Notes under the pieces: model-generated
Database searches by the model: none
What the model was told of the DNA's origin: nothing
Seen by the model: the letters and a program-made list of their open reading frames with translations, nothing else
Shown: piece after piece, positions 12,268 to 24,569 of the stretch
How the letters are laid out: every line of letters begins with the position of its first letter
Position numbering within the stretch: position 1 is the first letter of the stretch
Made by a program: the position numbers and the translations under genes
Assembly: GCA_014218235.1 (NCBI GenBank)
Contig: CM024753.1
Coordinates: forward strand, 181,884,348 to 181,948,347
DNA: 64,000 nucleotides
Source of the DNA: Colocasia esculenta
Lineage: Eukaryota; Streptophyta; Magnoliopsida; Alismatales; Araceae
Direction of reading: 5' to 3'

Positions 12268-13259
12268 GTTTCTTCTACCAAGGGGAGATTCAGTAAAAAA
12301 GTAAGCTAGGTCCAAGGTATGTGGGCCCCTTCCAAGTCTTGAAGAGAAGTGGAGAGACAGCATACAGAATAGATCTTCCGGCAGATTTCACGGACGCTCA
12401 TGATGTCTTCATATTTCTATGTTAAGGAAGTACATTAAAGATCCAACACAGGTATTAGCTATCAACGGGATGATTTGTAGCCAAACATGTCCATGCCAAA
12501 ATACCCAGTACAGATCCAGGCCGAAGGACAAAGAAATTGAGTAACAAGGAAATTGAACTGGTAAAGATCAGATGGGAAAATAGGCAAGGAGGAGAAGATA
12601 CATGGGAGTTGGCAGAAGAAATGTTTAAAGCGTATCCTTACCTGTTTGAGTAAGCTTTTAATTCTTTTTAGATGATAGTAGATGATGTTGTGTTTAATGC
12701 ATTATGTGTTTAGATTTCTTTTAGAGTAGCGTTTCTATTGCCACTTCTCGGGGTGCGTCTGCATGCGTGCCGTGTGGCGCATGCAGGGGCATCGCGCTTA
12801 ATTGTGACGGCTTATCCTTCGCGATAAATCGCGACGTCACAAACCCGTCGTGATTCTGATTGTGAGTTTGAAGCCGGCCTACCCAGGCCGTATTCTTCGT
12901 GCTCTTTGTGTGGTAGGGGAATTCTTCCCTTCAATTAGAATGATCCATGTGTAGGGTTTTAAACGGGTTAGTGGGTTAAGGAAGGTAGAAAGCTGTGTAG
13001 GGCTTTATTTTATGCAAATTATCATCTGTATGGGTTGTACAGGGTGTTTAAGATTCTCCCGGAGGGGGTTTTCGGGTAGGGTTTCTGGAGTTGAAACGTG
13101 ATGGATCTAGACGTCGCGTTCAGTCTGTAACGCGACCAGTTGGTCAGTCGCATTTCAGTCATTATATTGCAACCTCTGTGTCTATCGCGATTCAAATGAC
13201 TGCTACCCGAGCCCTGGTTGCCTTCAGGGATTATGAGCTGTTTACAATATGGGTCCGTG
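12268..13259 (+). repeat. Second copy of 11159-12167, probably an unmerged contig overlap
   Basis: From GTTTCTTCTACCAAGG onward the sequence repeats 11159-12167 through the end of integrase, the PPT and the start of the LTR. Differences are mostly single-base losses, many in short homopolymers. Examples are AAAAAAGG to AAAAAAG, CTTCCAT to CTTCAT, and GTAGTTA to GTATTA. This is the signature of an unpolished contig end. Feature counts here should not be doubled. Confidence 0.85.
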
Positions 13260-13546
13260 GAATGTGGTTTGCATGCAGTGGTTGTTAAGCGGTGAATTGG
13301 CACTTGTGGTAAGTGAAATTTCTAAGTTTGTGTGGTTGTGCGTGCGAGGCAAGTCGGGTATACGACGCCACCCGTGGTTACCTCTCGAGTCGGGTACCCC
13401 AGGTTCTCTGTGAGCCATGCACGTAGTACTCGAGGTCTTGTCCCGGTACTTGTGTACCATTAGGGTCTGTGTCGTCTTCCTAGACACCCTCACTCCGTAG
13501 TTTGAGTAGTACGTTTGGATGAGGGAAAGACGACAATGGGACAACG

Positions 13547-15666
13547 TGTAATGGACCATGCCATTCAAACCCGTTAACCCAATAACGAGCCTAACACGAC
13601 TTCATCTCCCACGATCGGGCCGAAGCCTCGCAAGGGATATCAACCACATATGTCCATGAAAATATAAAAGAAACACACTAAACACATATAAGATGTATTG
13701 CGCACACATGTTCATATGAAATGCACATACTAAGTTTCATACATAGAATTAGACAAGTACAACAGACCGGGACAAACCCCCAAGGCTCCACAGTAAGAAC
13801 TTTACTCTGCTGGTGGAGAGGGCCCGACTCCACTACGGCGCTGACCAGAACTACTGGAGGGACGTGAATCCTCTGCTCTCCCTCACCTGGAAGAAAAAAG
13901 GGTGAGCCTCGCAAGTCATTAGCTCAGTAGGGTAACTCCCCCAAGCTGAGAAACACAATTAATATCAAAACTGTAAATCATGTAACCACCTAAGCATGAT
14001 ACTACATTGCAAATAAATAAACGGCAACACACGTCAAAGTGTACAAGCTAAAGAAAGGGTACGCCGAACATGAGTCACAAAGACTAGTTCACGACACCAA
14101 CCACAGACTCAGACAAACAACATAAGTACACCTCTCAGCCTCGCAGCCACGGACGAAGGGTCCAGCTGCCGCTCCACCTTAACAAAGACAAGAACTGTGG
14201 AGACTAACCACACCACACCTGCTAGCAACACTACTGCAGGACCAAGCCTAACACCTTTAGGGGCTCCGGCCGAGAACCCTAAAGTAAGGCATTGGAACAG
14301 GACTAGCTGAAGATCAGTACGTCTACCGGTGTCCGTCCCTCAACCAAGAGCGCACTACAAACGGCCGCACACCCACAAACACGAGTCGTTGTCCCCTGTC
14401 ATCTTTCCCTCAGACGGATGTACTACTCAAACACAGGAGTGAGGGTGTCCAGGAAGACGACACAAACCTCGACGGTATTCCCGTACCGGGACAAGCCCTA
14501 AGCACCCGGTGCTAGGGTAACCGACTAGAGAGGTAACTACGGAAGGTGTAACACCTAACTTGCTATGCACATAAACCCACGCAAAACACCTCGATAATAA
14601 TCACAACACGGGTCCACACAACCCATACAGTCCCTACATTGCCTTGGTAACACAGCCCAAGCAATGTGGGACACAGACCGGACAAACTAGCCACAACTCA
14701 CTAGAGCTCGGGTGGCCACTTTCTTGATCGCGTCCAGAACAGACGCCGCCATTACACATTGAAAATGCGTCAGACATAAAGGACACTATTCAACTCTGAA
14801 TCGCGTCGGGTGTAAGCGACGCGTTTACAAGAATGCGTCCATTGTACCGGACGCCTTTCAGAGCTCAGGAATACACCCCACAAACACATCCGGAAATCAC
14901 ACCACCCAGTCCCTCAGTCATGTAATGCTGGAAATAAACATGCAGACGGGTTCCTACACATGCTCACTACCATGCCCATGCAATTCCCACACATAGAACC
15001 CCATCCATGCACCACATAAACCATTCAACATGTAACAGGGTAGAAACCATGGTAGAGTTCCCCTACCAACGAAGGAAGCACAATTCCGATGCTACCAACA
15101 GATTCCTCGCACTCCGAGGCCCGCCCTAACGCCAGAATTACACCGAACGACCTCCAATTGCACCAAAATCGCCTCAATGTTCCTTCATAGCTACTGCAGC
15201 ATCTTCCCCAGGCTTGAGCAGTGCAATTGCACTGTTCGGCCGAGGAAGATACACTTAACATCACTTAACCAAATTGCGTCGATACACCCGACGCGTTAAG
15301 AAACGCGTTCGACGTTGCCGACGCGACTGAACCCCCCGTCACCCTGCATGCGCCACGCGGCGCGCATGCAGCGACGACCACGTAACGGCGGTTCGAAATC
15401 ACGTCCCATATAGCGACCACGATTATTATCTTAATTGTGTCGAGGATACCGGTCGCGATAACCCTATGAGAATCGCGTCGTCTATATGCGATGCGATCTC
15501 AAAGAGCCCGACAGAGCCCAATCTGGGCTGTAATGCCCAGCTCTCCAACCTCCCGCTTGACCCAGAAAACCTGTTAAAACACACATAGAACTCTATGGTC
15601 TAACAAAGGGCCACACATTGGCCTCCAAACCCAGTAAACCTCAATCTGAACCTACTGGCTATTACA
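13547..15666 (-). repeat. 3' LTR of element B
   Basis: On the plus strand it runs from TGTAATGG to GGCTATTACA and matches 25795-27915 closely. Differences are mainly C/T and A/G changes. Dyads such as GCGTC...GACGC and GCGTCC...GGACGC lie around 14800-14860 and 15280-15500. The short reading frames on either strand are non-coding. Confidence 0.92.
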
Positions 15667-15766
15667 TTACTATCACCTAAAAAGAATTTCGTCCTCAAAA
15701 TTAAAGAAACAAGCGTAAACATAATTCAAAACATATGCAACTATCACCTAAAAAAAACAACAACTC

Positions 15767-16154
15767 TTACTCAAGCAAATATGGATACATCTTGAGCATT
15801 TGATCGGCCAATTCCCAAGTATCTTCACCACCTTGCATGTTCTCCCACCAAATTTTCACTAGCTCGATGTTTTTATTCCTCAATTTTTGTGTCCGCCTAC
15901 CTGTGATCATCACCGGATATTCTGGCGTGGTGATATCCGGCTTCAAATCATCCCGTTGATAACTAACCACTTGAGAAGGATCTCGGATATACTTTCTCAA
16001 CATTGAGACGTGAAACACGTCATGAGCATCCGTGAAGTCCGCCGAAAGCTCCAACCTGTAAGCTGTCTCTCCGATCCTTTCCAAAATCCGAAAAGGACCC
16101 ACAAACCTGGGGCTCAACTTGCTTCTCTTGCTGAACCTTAGAACACCTTTAGTC
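15767..16154 (-). pseudogene. Element B integrase C-terminus with chromodomain-like tail
   Basis: On the minus strand it reads SPRFVGPFRILERIGETAYR, then FTDAHDVFHVSMLRKYI, and ends WWENMQGGEDTWELADQM...YLLE. It is the direct continuation of the integrase that stops at 21435, and element D sits between. The last 116 codons are open with no stop. A minus-strand polypurine-type stretch lies between this end and the LTR at 15667-15700. Confidence 0.88.
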
Positions 16155-16159
16155 GGGGA

Positions 16160-16785
16160 TGTTAGAGTGTGGAGCCTGAACTCTCAAGTGGATCTTTACA
16201 AGGGGTCTGGGTCGCAGATCAACCTGCGTGATCAAGTCGCGAGGGTCTTCGGGGGCAGCGCCCCCAGAAGCTAAATTTGGCTTACAAAAGTGAATGAGTC
16301 GAAGTCTTCAAGGAAGTCGACTTCAGCATTTGACTGCAGCAGTCGAAGTCAGCATTCGACTGCAGCAGTCGAAGTCAGCATTCGACTTCAGCATTCGACT
16401 TCAGCAGTGGGAGTCAACAGTCGAATTCAGCATTCGACTTTAGCATTTGAATTTCTCAAGGCAGTTGACTACTCAACCCCAGGACAGACGACTTGCATGA
16501 ATCTGAGTTAGGGGCAGTTTTGTCCTTGTAAATCTCGATTATGGCACCCTAACCTCCCAGTATATATAGTGGGGCGGTCTCTCCTTGTATGTGTTGTATG
16601 ATTGTTCCTGACGTATAGTATTGGAACTGCTGCTATGGCCGTGGACGTAGGAAGGCTTTGCCTCCAAACCACGTAAAAATATGGTGTTCTTGTGTTCTTC
16701 TTCTCCCTTCTTCAATCTCTTCTCCAAACTCTACGTGTGAGTTGTGCGAGAGAGGGCTGCCGATCGGGGGGACGATTCCCCAACA
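16160..16785 (+). repeat. 5' LTR of element D, with GTCGAA/TTCGAC repeat array
   Basis: The 626 bp LTR contains a run of GTCGAAGTCAGCATTCGACT-like units at about 16296-16480. Each pairs GTCGAA with TTCGAC, and neighbours are about 26 bp apart. A TATATATA box lies downstream at 16561-16568, so the array is in U3. The frame through it encodes only repeat-derived peptide. Confidence 0.92.
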
Positions 16786-16787
16786 AC

Positions 16788-16800
16788 TGGTATCAGAGCC
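16788..16800 (+). other. Primer-binding site of element D
   Basis: TGGTATCAGAGCC follows two bases after the 5' LTR. It is the initiator tRNA-Met type and defines the plus orientation. Confidence 0.93.
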
Positions 16801-16825
16801 AGGTTTGAGGGAAACAGTGCGAGCG

Positions 16826-17605
16826 ATGGCAGTGGATGAAGGAAAGGTGAGGATTGAGAAGTTTGATGGCAAGGACTTCAGATTATGGAAGATGCAGATC
16901 GAAGACTACTTGTATCAAAAGAAGTTGCACCAGCCGCTTCTTGGAACGATGACAGATGGTATGAAGTGGGATCTTCTGGATAGACAAGCTCTCGGAGTTG
17001 TTCGTCTGACGTTGGCCAGAAATGTCACGTTCAACATTGTGAACGAGAAGACTACAGCAGGTCTGATGAAGGCATTATCAAACATGTACGAGAAACCATT
17101 TGCTTCCAACAAGGTACATTTGATGCGTCGTTTGTTTAATCTGAAGATGGCCGAAGGTTCCTCGGTCACATATTATATAAATGAATTCAATGTGATTACA
17201 ACCCAATTGATTTCTATAGAAATAGATTTTGATGATGAGATTAAAGCCTTGATTCTTTTGTCCTCCTTACCTGAAAGTTGGGGCGCTATTGTGACGGTTG
17301 TTAGCAGTTCTTCAGGTTCAAGCAAACTGAAACTTACAGAGATTCGAGACTTGATTCTGAGCGAGGATGTTCGCAGAAGGGAACCTGGTGAAGTTTCAGG
17401 TTCTGCCTTAAACACTGAAGGAAGGGGAAGAACAAATCAGCGTGGACAAAATTGGAATAGATCCAAGTCCAAGAAAAGAAGTCAGTCCAAACCCCATGGT
17501 GATGGTTTCTAGAATTGTGGTAAGAAGGGTCACTTTAAGAAGGATTGCAGGCTTCCAAAGAAAAAGGATAAGGGACAGAAACAGGAAGAAGACTCTGCTA
17601 ATGTC
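16826..17605 (+). pseudogene. Element D gag (UBN2 family), one stop in the zinc knuckle
   Basis: The ATG at 16826 gives MAVDEGKVRIEKFDGKDF, the usual start of plant copia Gag with the F-D-G and W-K motifs. The frame is open to a TAG at 17510-17512, exactly in the zinc knuckle. The first cysteine position reads Phe and the next codon is the stop. The rest of the knuckle, NCGKKGHFKKDC, follows in frame and runs into the protease. Gag forms the particle and the knuckle binds RNA. The stop would separate Gag from Pol in this copy. Confidence 0.88.
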
Positions 17606-19100
17606 ATGGCAGAGGAAGTCCAAGATGCTCTGATTCTGAGTGTTAACAGTCCCATCGAATCTTGGATTCTAGATTCTGGAGCATCTTTTCACTCTACCTC
17701 ACGCAAAGAAACTTTACAAAATTATGTTGCTGGTAATTTTGGGAAGGTTTATCTTGCTGATGATGAGCCCCTAGATATTGTGGGGAAGGGTGATGTTCAG
17801 TTGAAAACAGCAAACGAGACTATATGGAAGCTGAGGAATGTTAGACATGTTCTTGGCTTGAAGAGAAATCTGATCTCTATTAGTCAGCTTGATGATGAAG
17901 GATATGTCACTACCTTTGTTAATAGGTGCTGGAAGATAACCAAGGGTGCCATGGTTATAGCACGAGGCAGCAAGATGCAAACTCTTTATATGACTGCAAA
18001 TGACAAAGACTTAGTGGCAGTGGCAAATTCAGAAGAGGACTCCAAGATCTGGCACTGCAGACTTGGGCACATGAGTGAGAAGGGAATGAAGATGATGGCT
18101 GCAAAAGGGAAGTTAGGTGATCTAAAGTCTATATATATTGGACTGTGTGAAGATTGCATTCTGGGAAAGCAGAGAAAGGTCACCTTCTCTAAAGCTGGAA
18201 GAAGTTCTAAGCTAGAAAAGTTAGAACTTGTGCACACTGATGTGTGGGGACCAGCCCCTGTTCGATCCCTTGGAGGTTCACTCTATTATGTCACCTTTAT
18301 TGATGACTCCACTCGGAAGGTATGGGTTTATTTTCTCAAAAATAAATCTGATGTGTTCTCTACTTTTGTGAAGTGGAAGGCTGAAGTGGAAAATCAAACT
18401 GGTGCAAAGATCAAGTGTTTGAGGTCAGACAATGGAGGAGAATATAGCAGCAAGGAATTCAAAAATAATTCCAAGTACTCCACAACAGAATGGGGTTGCT
18501 GAACGCATGAATAGAACCCTGAATGAGAGAGCTAGAAGCATGAGGCTACATGCTGGCCTACCGAAGACCTTTTGGGCAGATGCAATTAACACATCAGCTT
18601 ATCTGATTAATAGAGGACCCAGTGTTCCTCTAAATGGTGAGCTACCAGAAGAGGCTTGGACTGGTAAGGAGGTAACTCTCTCACACCTGAGAGTATTTGG
18701 TTGTGTTTCATATGTGCATGTTGATTCCAATGACAGAGACAAGTTAGATCCCAAGTCAAGGAGATGTTTTTTCATTGGATATGGTTCTGATGATTTTGGA
18801 TACCGCTTCTGGGATGATGAAAGCAGTAAAATCATTAGACAAAGGAATGTTATATTCAATGAAAAATTACTTTATAAGCACAGATCTGATGTGGAATCTG
18901 AAGATGCATGTCAAGAAAGTCAGAAAAGTGCACAGGTTGAGCTGGAGGAAATTTCAGAAGAGGATGTGCTGAGAAGATCTCAAGAAGGTCCTGAAAATAG
19001 TACAGTGCAACCTGAGGTTCAACTGAGAAGATCAAGCAGAGTGTGCAAGCCAGTTGAACGGTTTTCTTCTGCAATGTACTACTTGTTGTTGACTGATGCA
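17606..19100 (+). pseudogene. Element D protease and integrase, one frameshift
   Basis: The protease has WILDSGASFHS (active-site DSG) at about 17660-17690. The GAG-pre-integrase and zinc region has IWHCRLGHMS...LCEDCILGK at about 18045-18175. The integrase core has Asp in LVHTDVWGP, Asp in LRSDNGGEY (about 18420-18445) and Glu in QQNGVAERMNRTL (about 18485-18515). A small deletion with frame change lies between the last two motifs, around 18455-18480. The C-terminal region continues with FGCVSYVHV and FIGYGSDDFGYRFW. Confidence 0.88.
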
Positions 19101-20653
19101 GATGAACCTGAAAGCTTCGATGAAGCTATGCAGGTGGAAGATTCAGTCAAGTGGGGGTTGGCAATGAAAGATGAAATGAACTCCCTACACAAAAATGAAA
19201 CTTGGGTGTTGACTGAACTACCACCTGATAAGAGGGCATTGCAAAATAAATGGGTTTTTCGGTTAAAAGAAGAACATGATGGCAGCAAGAGGTACAAGGC
19301 AAGGCTGGTTGTGAAAGGTTTCCAACAGAAGGAAGGTATTGACTACACTGAAATTTTCTCTCCAGTTGTCAAGTTAACCACTATTAGATTAGTGCTAAGT
19401 ATTGTTGCTGCTGAAAACTTGCACATAGAAAACTTGACGTAAAAACAACTTTTCTCCATGGTGATCTAGAGGAGGACATTTATATGGTGCAACCAGAAGG
19501 TTTTCATGAACATCGTAAAGAAAACCTTGTTTGTAAATTGAACAAAAGCTTGTATGGTCTGAAACAAGCCCCCAGGCAGTGGTACAAGAAGTTTGATGGA
19601 TTCATCTGTAGCAATGGGTTCATCAGGTGCAACATGGACCATTGTTGTTATTTTAAGAAGCTTGATAATTGTTATATCATACTACTATTATACGTGGATG
19701 ATATGCTCATTGCGGGATCAAGTATGACAGAGATCAACAAGTTGAAGAAGCAATTGTCAAAGGAATTTGCTATGAAGGACTTGGGAGCAGCAAAACAAAT
19801 TCTTGGAATGAGAATTGTGAGGGATATAACAGATGGTACTCTGAAGTTATCTCAAGAAGGCTACATTCAGAAAGTGTTGGACATGTTTAACATGCAAGAT
19901 GCAAAACTAGTCAACACTCCTCTAGCAAGTCACTTCAAGCTGTCTAAAGAGCAGTCACCAAAGACTACTAGAGAGTGTGAGTCCATGAAGAAAATTCCTT
20001 ATGCATCGGCAGTGGGAAGCCTGATGTATGCAATGGTTTGTACCATATCGGATATAGCACATGCAGTGGGAGTTGTGTGCAGGTATATGGCAGATCCGGG
20101 TAAACAACACTGGGAGGCAGTAAAATAGATTTTGAGATACCTGAAAGGCACTTCAGATAAATGTCTTTGTTTCAGAAAAAGTGATCTCATTCTACAAGGT
20201 TTTGTTGATGCAGATCTTGGTGGTGATCTGGACACAAGAAGAAGCACCACTGGTTATGTGTACACCTTGGGTGGGACTGCAGTGAGCTGGGTTTCACAAC
20301 TTCAAAAGGTTGTTGCTCTTTCAACCACAGAAGCATAGTATGTTGTTGTCTCCGAAGCTAACAAGGAGATGGTGTGGCTGAAAATTTTTCTGAAGGAGTT
20401 GGGCAAGAAACAAAACAACAGTGTGCTATTTTGTGACAGTCAAAGTGCAATTCACCTTGCCAAGAACCCTGTCTTCCATGCAAGGACGAAGCACATACAG
20501 CAGAAGTATCACTTTATCTGTGGGTTGATTGAAGATGGTACTCTTTTGCTTGAGAAGATACGAGGGACAGAAAATCCTACAGACATGTTGACCAAGGTTG
20601 TCACAAAAGAGAAAGTGAAGCTATGCCAAGCTTCAGTTGGTCTCCATGAATGA
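19101..20653 (+). pseudogene. Element D reverse transcriptase and RNase H, one frameshift and two stops
   Basis: RT starts around WGLAMKDEMNSL, with NKWVFRLKEEHDG and RYKARLVVKGF. A single-base shift near 19430-19440 changes frame. RT then continues with FLHGDLEEDIYM, SLYGLKQAPRQWYKKF and the catalytic YVDDM at about 19696-19710. A TAG at 20126-20128 sits where Trp is usual before ILRYLKGT. A second TAG at 20336-20338 interrupts RNase H (GFVDADLGGD...STTEA, then CDSQSAIHLAKNP). The frame ends at 20653. A purine-rich tract precedes the 3' LTR. Confidence 0.88.
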
Positions 20654-20757
20654 TTGATGGAGGGATGCCACAACCAGCTTTTCTTTTACTACATTGATGA
20701 GGATCAAGACTTTGAGATGCCTGCTATTGGTTGGAGTTCAGACTCCAAGTGGGGGAT

Positions 20758-21429
20758 TGTTAGAGTGTGGAGCCTGAACTCTCAAGTGGATCTTTACAGG
20801 GGGTCTGGGTCGCGGATCGACCTGCGCGATCAGGTCGCGGGGGTCTTCGGGGGCAGCGCCCCCGGAAGCTAAATTTGGCTTACAGAAATGAATGAGTCGA
20901 AGTCTTCAAGGAAGTCGACTTCGGCATTCGACTGCAGCAGATGAAGTCAGCATTCGACTTCAGCATTTGACTGCAGCAGTCAAAGTCAGCATTCTACTTC
21001 AGCATTCGACTGCAGCAGTCGAAGTCAGCGTTCGACTTCAACATTCAACTTCAGCAGTGGGAGTCAGCAGTCAAATTCAGCATTCGACTTTAGCAGTCGA
21101 ATTTCTCAAGGCAGTCGACTACTCAACCCCAGGACAGACGACTTGCATGAATCTGAGTTAGGGGCAGTTTTGTCCTTGTAAATCTCGATTATGGCGCCCT
21201 AACCTCCCAGTATATATAGTGGGGCGGTCTCTCCTTTTATGTGTTGTATCATTGTTCCTGACGTATAGTATTGAAACTGTTGTTGTGGCCGTGGACGTAA
21301 GAAGGCTTTGCCTCCAAACCACGTAAAAATATGGTGTTCTTGTGTTCTTCTTCTCCCTTCTTCAATCTCTTCTCGTACGTGTGAGTTGTGCGAGAGAGGG
21401 CTGCCGATCGGGGGGACGATTCCCCAACA
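20758..21429 (+). repeat. 3' LTR of element D
   Basis: It is 672 bp with the same ends as the 5' LTR and a TATATATA box at 21211-21218. It is 46 bp longer than the 5' copy, chiefly because the GTCGAA/TTCGAC array (about 20897-21120) has more units. Confidence 0.92.
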
Positions 21430-22455
21430 GGGGAAACTCTCAAAAACACATACTCTCCAACCTCAAACTGCAAGGGTCTACGCCGGACATCCACATAGCT
21501 CTTTTGTCTACTTTGTGCCGTTTGGAGTTTCTCCTTAATAAACTTAACTACCTCTGCACATTGTTGCACTAATTCCGGTCCCATTACTTGCCTTTCACCC
21601 ACTTCATGCCAATTTAACAGTGTTCTACAAGGTCTTCCATAAAGTGCCTCATATGGTGCCATACCGATACTTGTATGATAACTATTGTTGTAGGCAAATT
21701 CAACCATACCAAGGTGTTGTTCCCAACCACCTCCCCAAGCCAAACAACATGCCCGGAGCATATCTTCAATGGTTTGGATTGTTCTCTCTGTTTGTCCGTC
21801 GGTTTGGGGATGGTATGCGGAACTATACCTCAATTGCATGCCCACAACTCTTTGCAAACTCCTCTAAAAAACCGGATGTAAACTGGGGATCCCGATCTGA
21901 GACAATAGTAACTGGTATCCCATGCAATGGCACAATCTTTTCAACATACAACTTTGCCAACCGATCTACTGCCCATGACATACTAACTAGTAACAACCTA
22001 CACACTTTGGTTAACCGATCAACAAAAACCCAAATGCCATTATGGCCCGATGCTGTCCTAGGCAAACCTGCAACAAAGTCGATTGAGATATCATCCCACT
22101 TTCATTATGGTATAGGTAGTGGTTGCAATAAACCACATGACCTTTGATGCTCCGCCTTAACTTGCTGACATACCGCACACCTTGCTATAAACTCTACTAT
22201 CTCCTTCTTCATGCTTGGCCACCAAAAATACCTTTTCAAATCCTGGTACATTTTAGTGCTCCCTAGATGTATAGTGTACCTGGATCGGTGTGCTTCTTCT
22301 AACACTTTCTGCTTAACATTTACTTCATTTGGTACATACAACCTGTGCTTGAACCACACAACACAATCATCATCAATAGAAGCTTCCTCCATCTTCACAA
22401 TGTCAGCCAAATACTCATCTTCTTTTGAGCTTCCACAATTTGCCAATACAACCAT
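21430..22455 (-). pseudogene. Element B integrase, broken
   Basis: In minus-strand order, the zinc region (HRSRYTIHLG...CAVCQQVK) runs to LLQPLPIP, where two adjacent stop codons occur near 22100. The core follows with Asp in KWDDISIDFV and Asp in VSDRDPQFTS. There is a frameshift near 21830-21860. YHPQTDGQTERTIQTIED then carries the catalytic Glu, and the frame reaches VGEYVFLRVSP. There element D cuts the gene, and the tail is at 15767-16154. Confidence 0.88.
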
Positions 22456-23924
22456 GGTTCCACCGCACTATTAGCCAACACGGCTCTCCGTCGATTACTT
22501 GGTACAAACAAAGAACTTTCTGCCACATTCTCATATAATTTCCATTCCTTCATCATAATGTGACTCACAACCACCTTTCTACTTAAGGCATCTGCTACCA
22601 CATTTGCTCTATCTGGGTGATATGTCAAACTAAAATCATAATCTTTGAGATATTCCATCCACCTGCGCTGCCTTAAATTTAAATCCTTCTGGGAGAAGAT
22701 ATACTTCAAACTTTTGTGGTCCGTGAATATCTCAAACCTTTCCCCATATAAATTATGTCGCCATATCTTTAATGCAAAGACAACCGCCGCCAACTCCAAG
22801 TCATGAGTAGGATAATTTTCTTCATGATGCTTTAATTGCCTAGATGCATATGCCACCACCTTCCCATACTGCATAAGTACTGCTCCAAGTCCTCTCCTAG
22901 ATGCATCAGTATAAATCACAAAACCACCTCGACCTGTCGGTATCTCCAATATTGGAGCTGAAGTGAGCCTCTTCTTCAACTCCATGAAACTACGCCTGCA
23001 ATCAGACGACCATTCAAATTGTACTCCTTTTCTAGTAAGCCTTGTCAATGGTGCTGCAATTTTAGAAAAATCTTGAATAAACCGTCTATAATACCCGGCC
23101 ATCCCAAGGAAACTTCGGATTTCCGACACTGTCTTTGGCTCCTCCCATTTCATAACAGCTTCCACCTTTGCTGGATCTACAGCAACACCCTCACCTGAGA
23201 TAATATGCCCCAAAAACTAAATCTCCTTAAGCCAAAACTCACACTTACTATATTTTGCATACAGTTGATGCTCCCTCAATGTTTGCAATGCAATTCTCAA
23301 ATTATCTGCATGCTCTTCTTCTGAGGCTGAATATACTAAAATGTCATCAATAAACACCACAATAAACTGGTCTAAATAAGGGTGAAAGATCCAATTCATT
23401 AAGTTCATAATTGTCGTCGGTGCATTGGTTAGCCCAAATGGCATCACCACAAACTCATAACGCTCATACCTTGTTCTGAATGCCGTCTTGTCTATATCCT
23501 CCTCTCGGATCCTCAATTGATGGTACCCTGATCTCAAATCTATCTTGGAGAACACCTTTACTGATTGCAATTGATCAAATAAATCATCAATACGAGGAAG
23601 TGGATACCTATTCTTTATGGTGACTTGATTCAACTGGCGGTAATCTATGCACATTTTCATGCTACCATCTTTCTTCTTTACAAACAAGACCGGTGCTCCC
23701 CATAGTGAATGGCTCGGCCGAATAAATCCCTTCTCAAGTAACTCTTGCAATTGCTTCTTTAACTCCTTCAATTCTGCAGGTGCCATCCTGTATGGTACTT
23801 TGGAAATGGGCATACTACCCGACTGCAACTCTATAGTAAAATCCACCTCTCTATGCAGTGCTAACCCCAATAACTCCTCCGGAAATACATCCACAAATTC
23901 CCTAACAACGGGTACCATATCCAT
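22395..23924 (-). pseudogene. Element B reverse transcriptase and RNase H, nearly open
   Basis: RT runs from DMVPVVREFVDVFPEEL through MCIDYRQLNQV and FSKIDLRSGYHQL to the catalytic FIDDIL at about 23340-23355. One stop near 23217-23219 precedes FLGHIIS. The connection and RNase H follow with AGYYRRFIQDFSKI, FVIYTDASRRGLGAVLMQ, ENYPTHDLELAAVVFAL and FEIFTDHKSLKY. A frameshift near 22395-22460 leads into integrase. Each of the two blocks is open for over 230 codons. Confidence 0.9.
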
Positions 23925-23930
23925 TGTCTT

Positions 23931-24569
23931 TTATGCCTCAACCAAACTAACAGATGTCAAATAGGCTACACATCTTGCATTAATCAATTTCCTAGCCCTT
24001 AGGGCAGAGATAATGAATTTAGGGGTGTAAAATGGCATACCTTGAAACTCAAATAAATCTCCTCCTAGATAGTTGAACATCACTTTCTTTTTCCTGCAAT
24101 CCACCACTGCACCAAACGCCTCCAGCCAATCCATACCCAATATCATATCATACTCCTTTAATTGCAAAGCATAAAGCCTAGATGGCAACTGATTACCTTG
24201 AATCATAATAGGTACCTCATTCAAGTAACATGTGGTAAGCATGAAATCCCTGACGGTACCTCCACCATAAGCTCGCACTGCCTCTCCTCAAAAGGATGCA
24301 CCATAATATCAAGAAAATCTTCAGAAATGAAAGTGTGATGCACCCGGATCAATCAATGTTCTTGCTGAAAATTCAAAAAGTGGTATAATACCTTCAATCA
24401 GATTTGATGCTTCCGCTTGGGCCCTTGTAATCGCCATTACTCGACCTCGCCCTCCGCCCCTTTGGTAAGGTGCACCTCTTCCTTGCCCTGGTGAAGGTTG
24501 TTGTTGCTGCTGGTTTGGTGCCCCTCTACCATAATTAACTCTCCTTGGATATGGACAATTCCTCGCCAT
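23931..24569 (-). pseudogene. Element B Gag C-terminus and protease, broken
   Basis: It starts within the zinc knuckle tail (ARNCPYPRR) and passes a Q/G-rich linker (APNQQQQQPSPGQGRG) to LIDPGASHFHF, the protease active site. DPG in place of DSG is also found in related plant elements. A frameshift near 24290-24320 follows. The second half reads TCYLNEVPIMIQGNQLPS and ILGMDWLEAFG and ends at 23931. Confidence 0.85.

Larger units (their letters stand above)
11581..13546 (+). repeat. 3' LTR of element A, left part (contains assembly gap)
   Basis: It starts about 30 bp after the integrase stop, following a TTTTTAGATGATAGTA stretch like the one preceding B's LTR. The TGTTG start near 11581 pairs with the LTR end TCACA. 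Dyads such as AATCGCGACG with CGTCGTGATT (11725-11757) and GTCGCGTT with AACGCGAC (12015-12041) lie in it. The gap and the doubled sequence inflate its apparent length. It stops at 13546, where element B is inserted, and resumes at 27916. Confidence 0.8.
16160..21429 (+). mobile_element. Element D: Ty1/copia retrotransposon (Tork/Tnt1-like)
   Basis: LTRs at 16160-16785 and 20758-21429 start TGTTAGAGTG and end CCCCAACA. GGGGA lies directly before (16155-16159) and after (21430-21434), a perfect 5-bp target duplication inside B's integrase. The internal order gag, protease, integrase, RT, RNase H is the copia order. There is one plus-strand gag-pol frame with a few lesions. Lineage is inferred from the UBN2-type Gag and from remembered similarity of RT motifs. 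Confidence 0.93.

Noticed and set aside
12268..12655. A second integrase C-terminus of element A
   Set aside because: It is the repeated sequence after the 100-N gap, best explained as an assembly overlap.
16290..16511. Possible small protein in the D 5' LTR (also at 20892-21161)
   Set aside because: The frame only reads through GTCGAA/TTCGAC repeats in the U3 part of the LTR.
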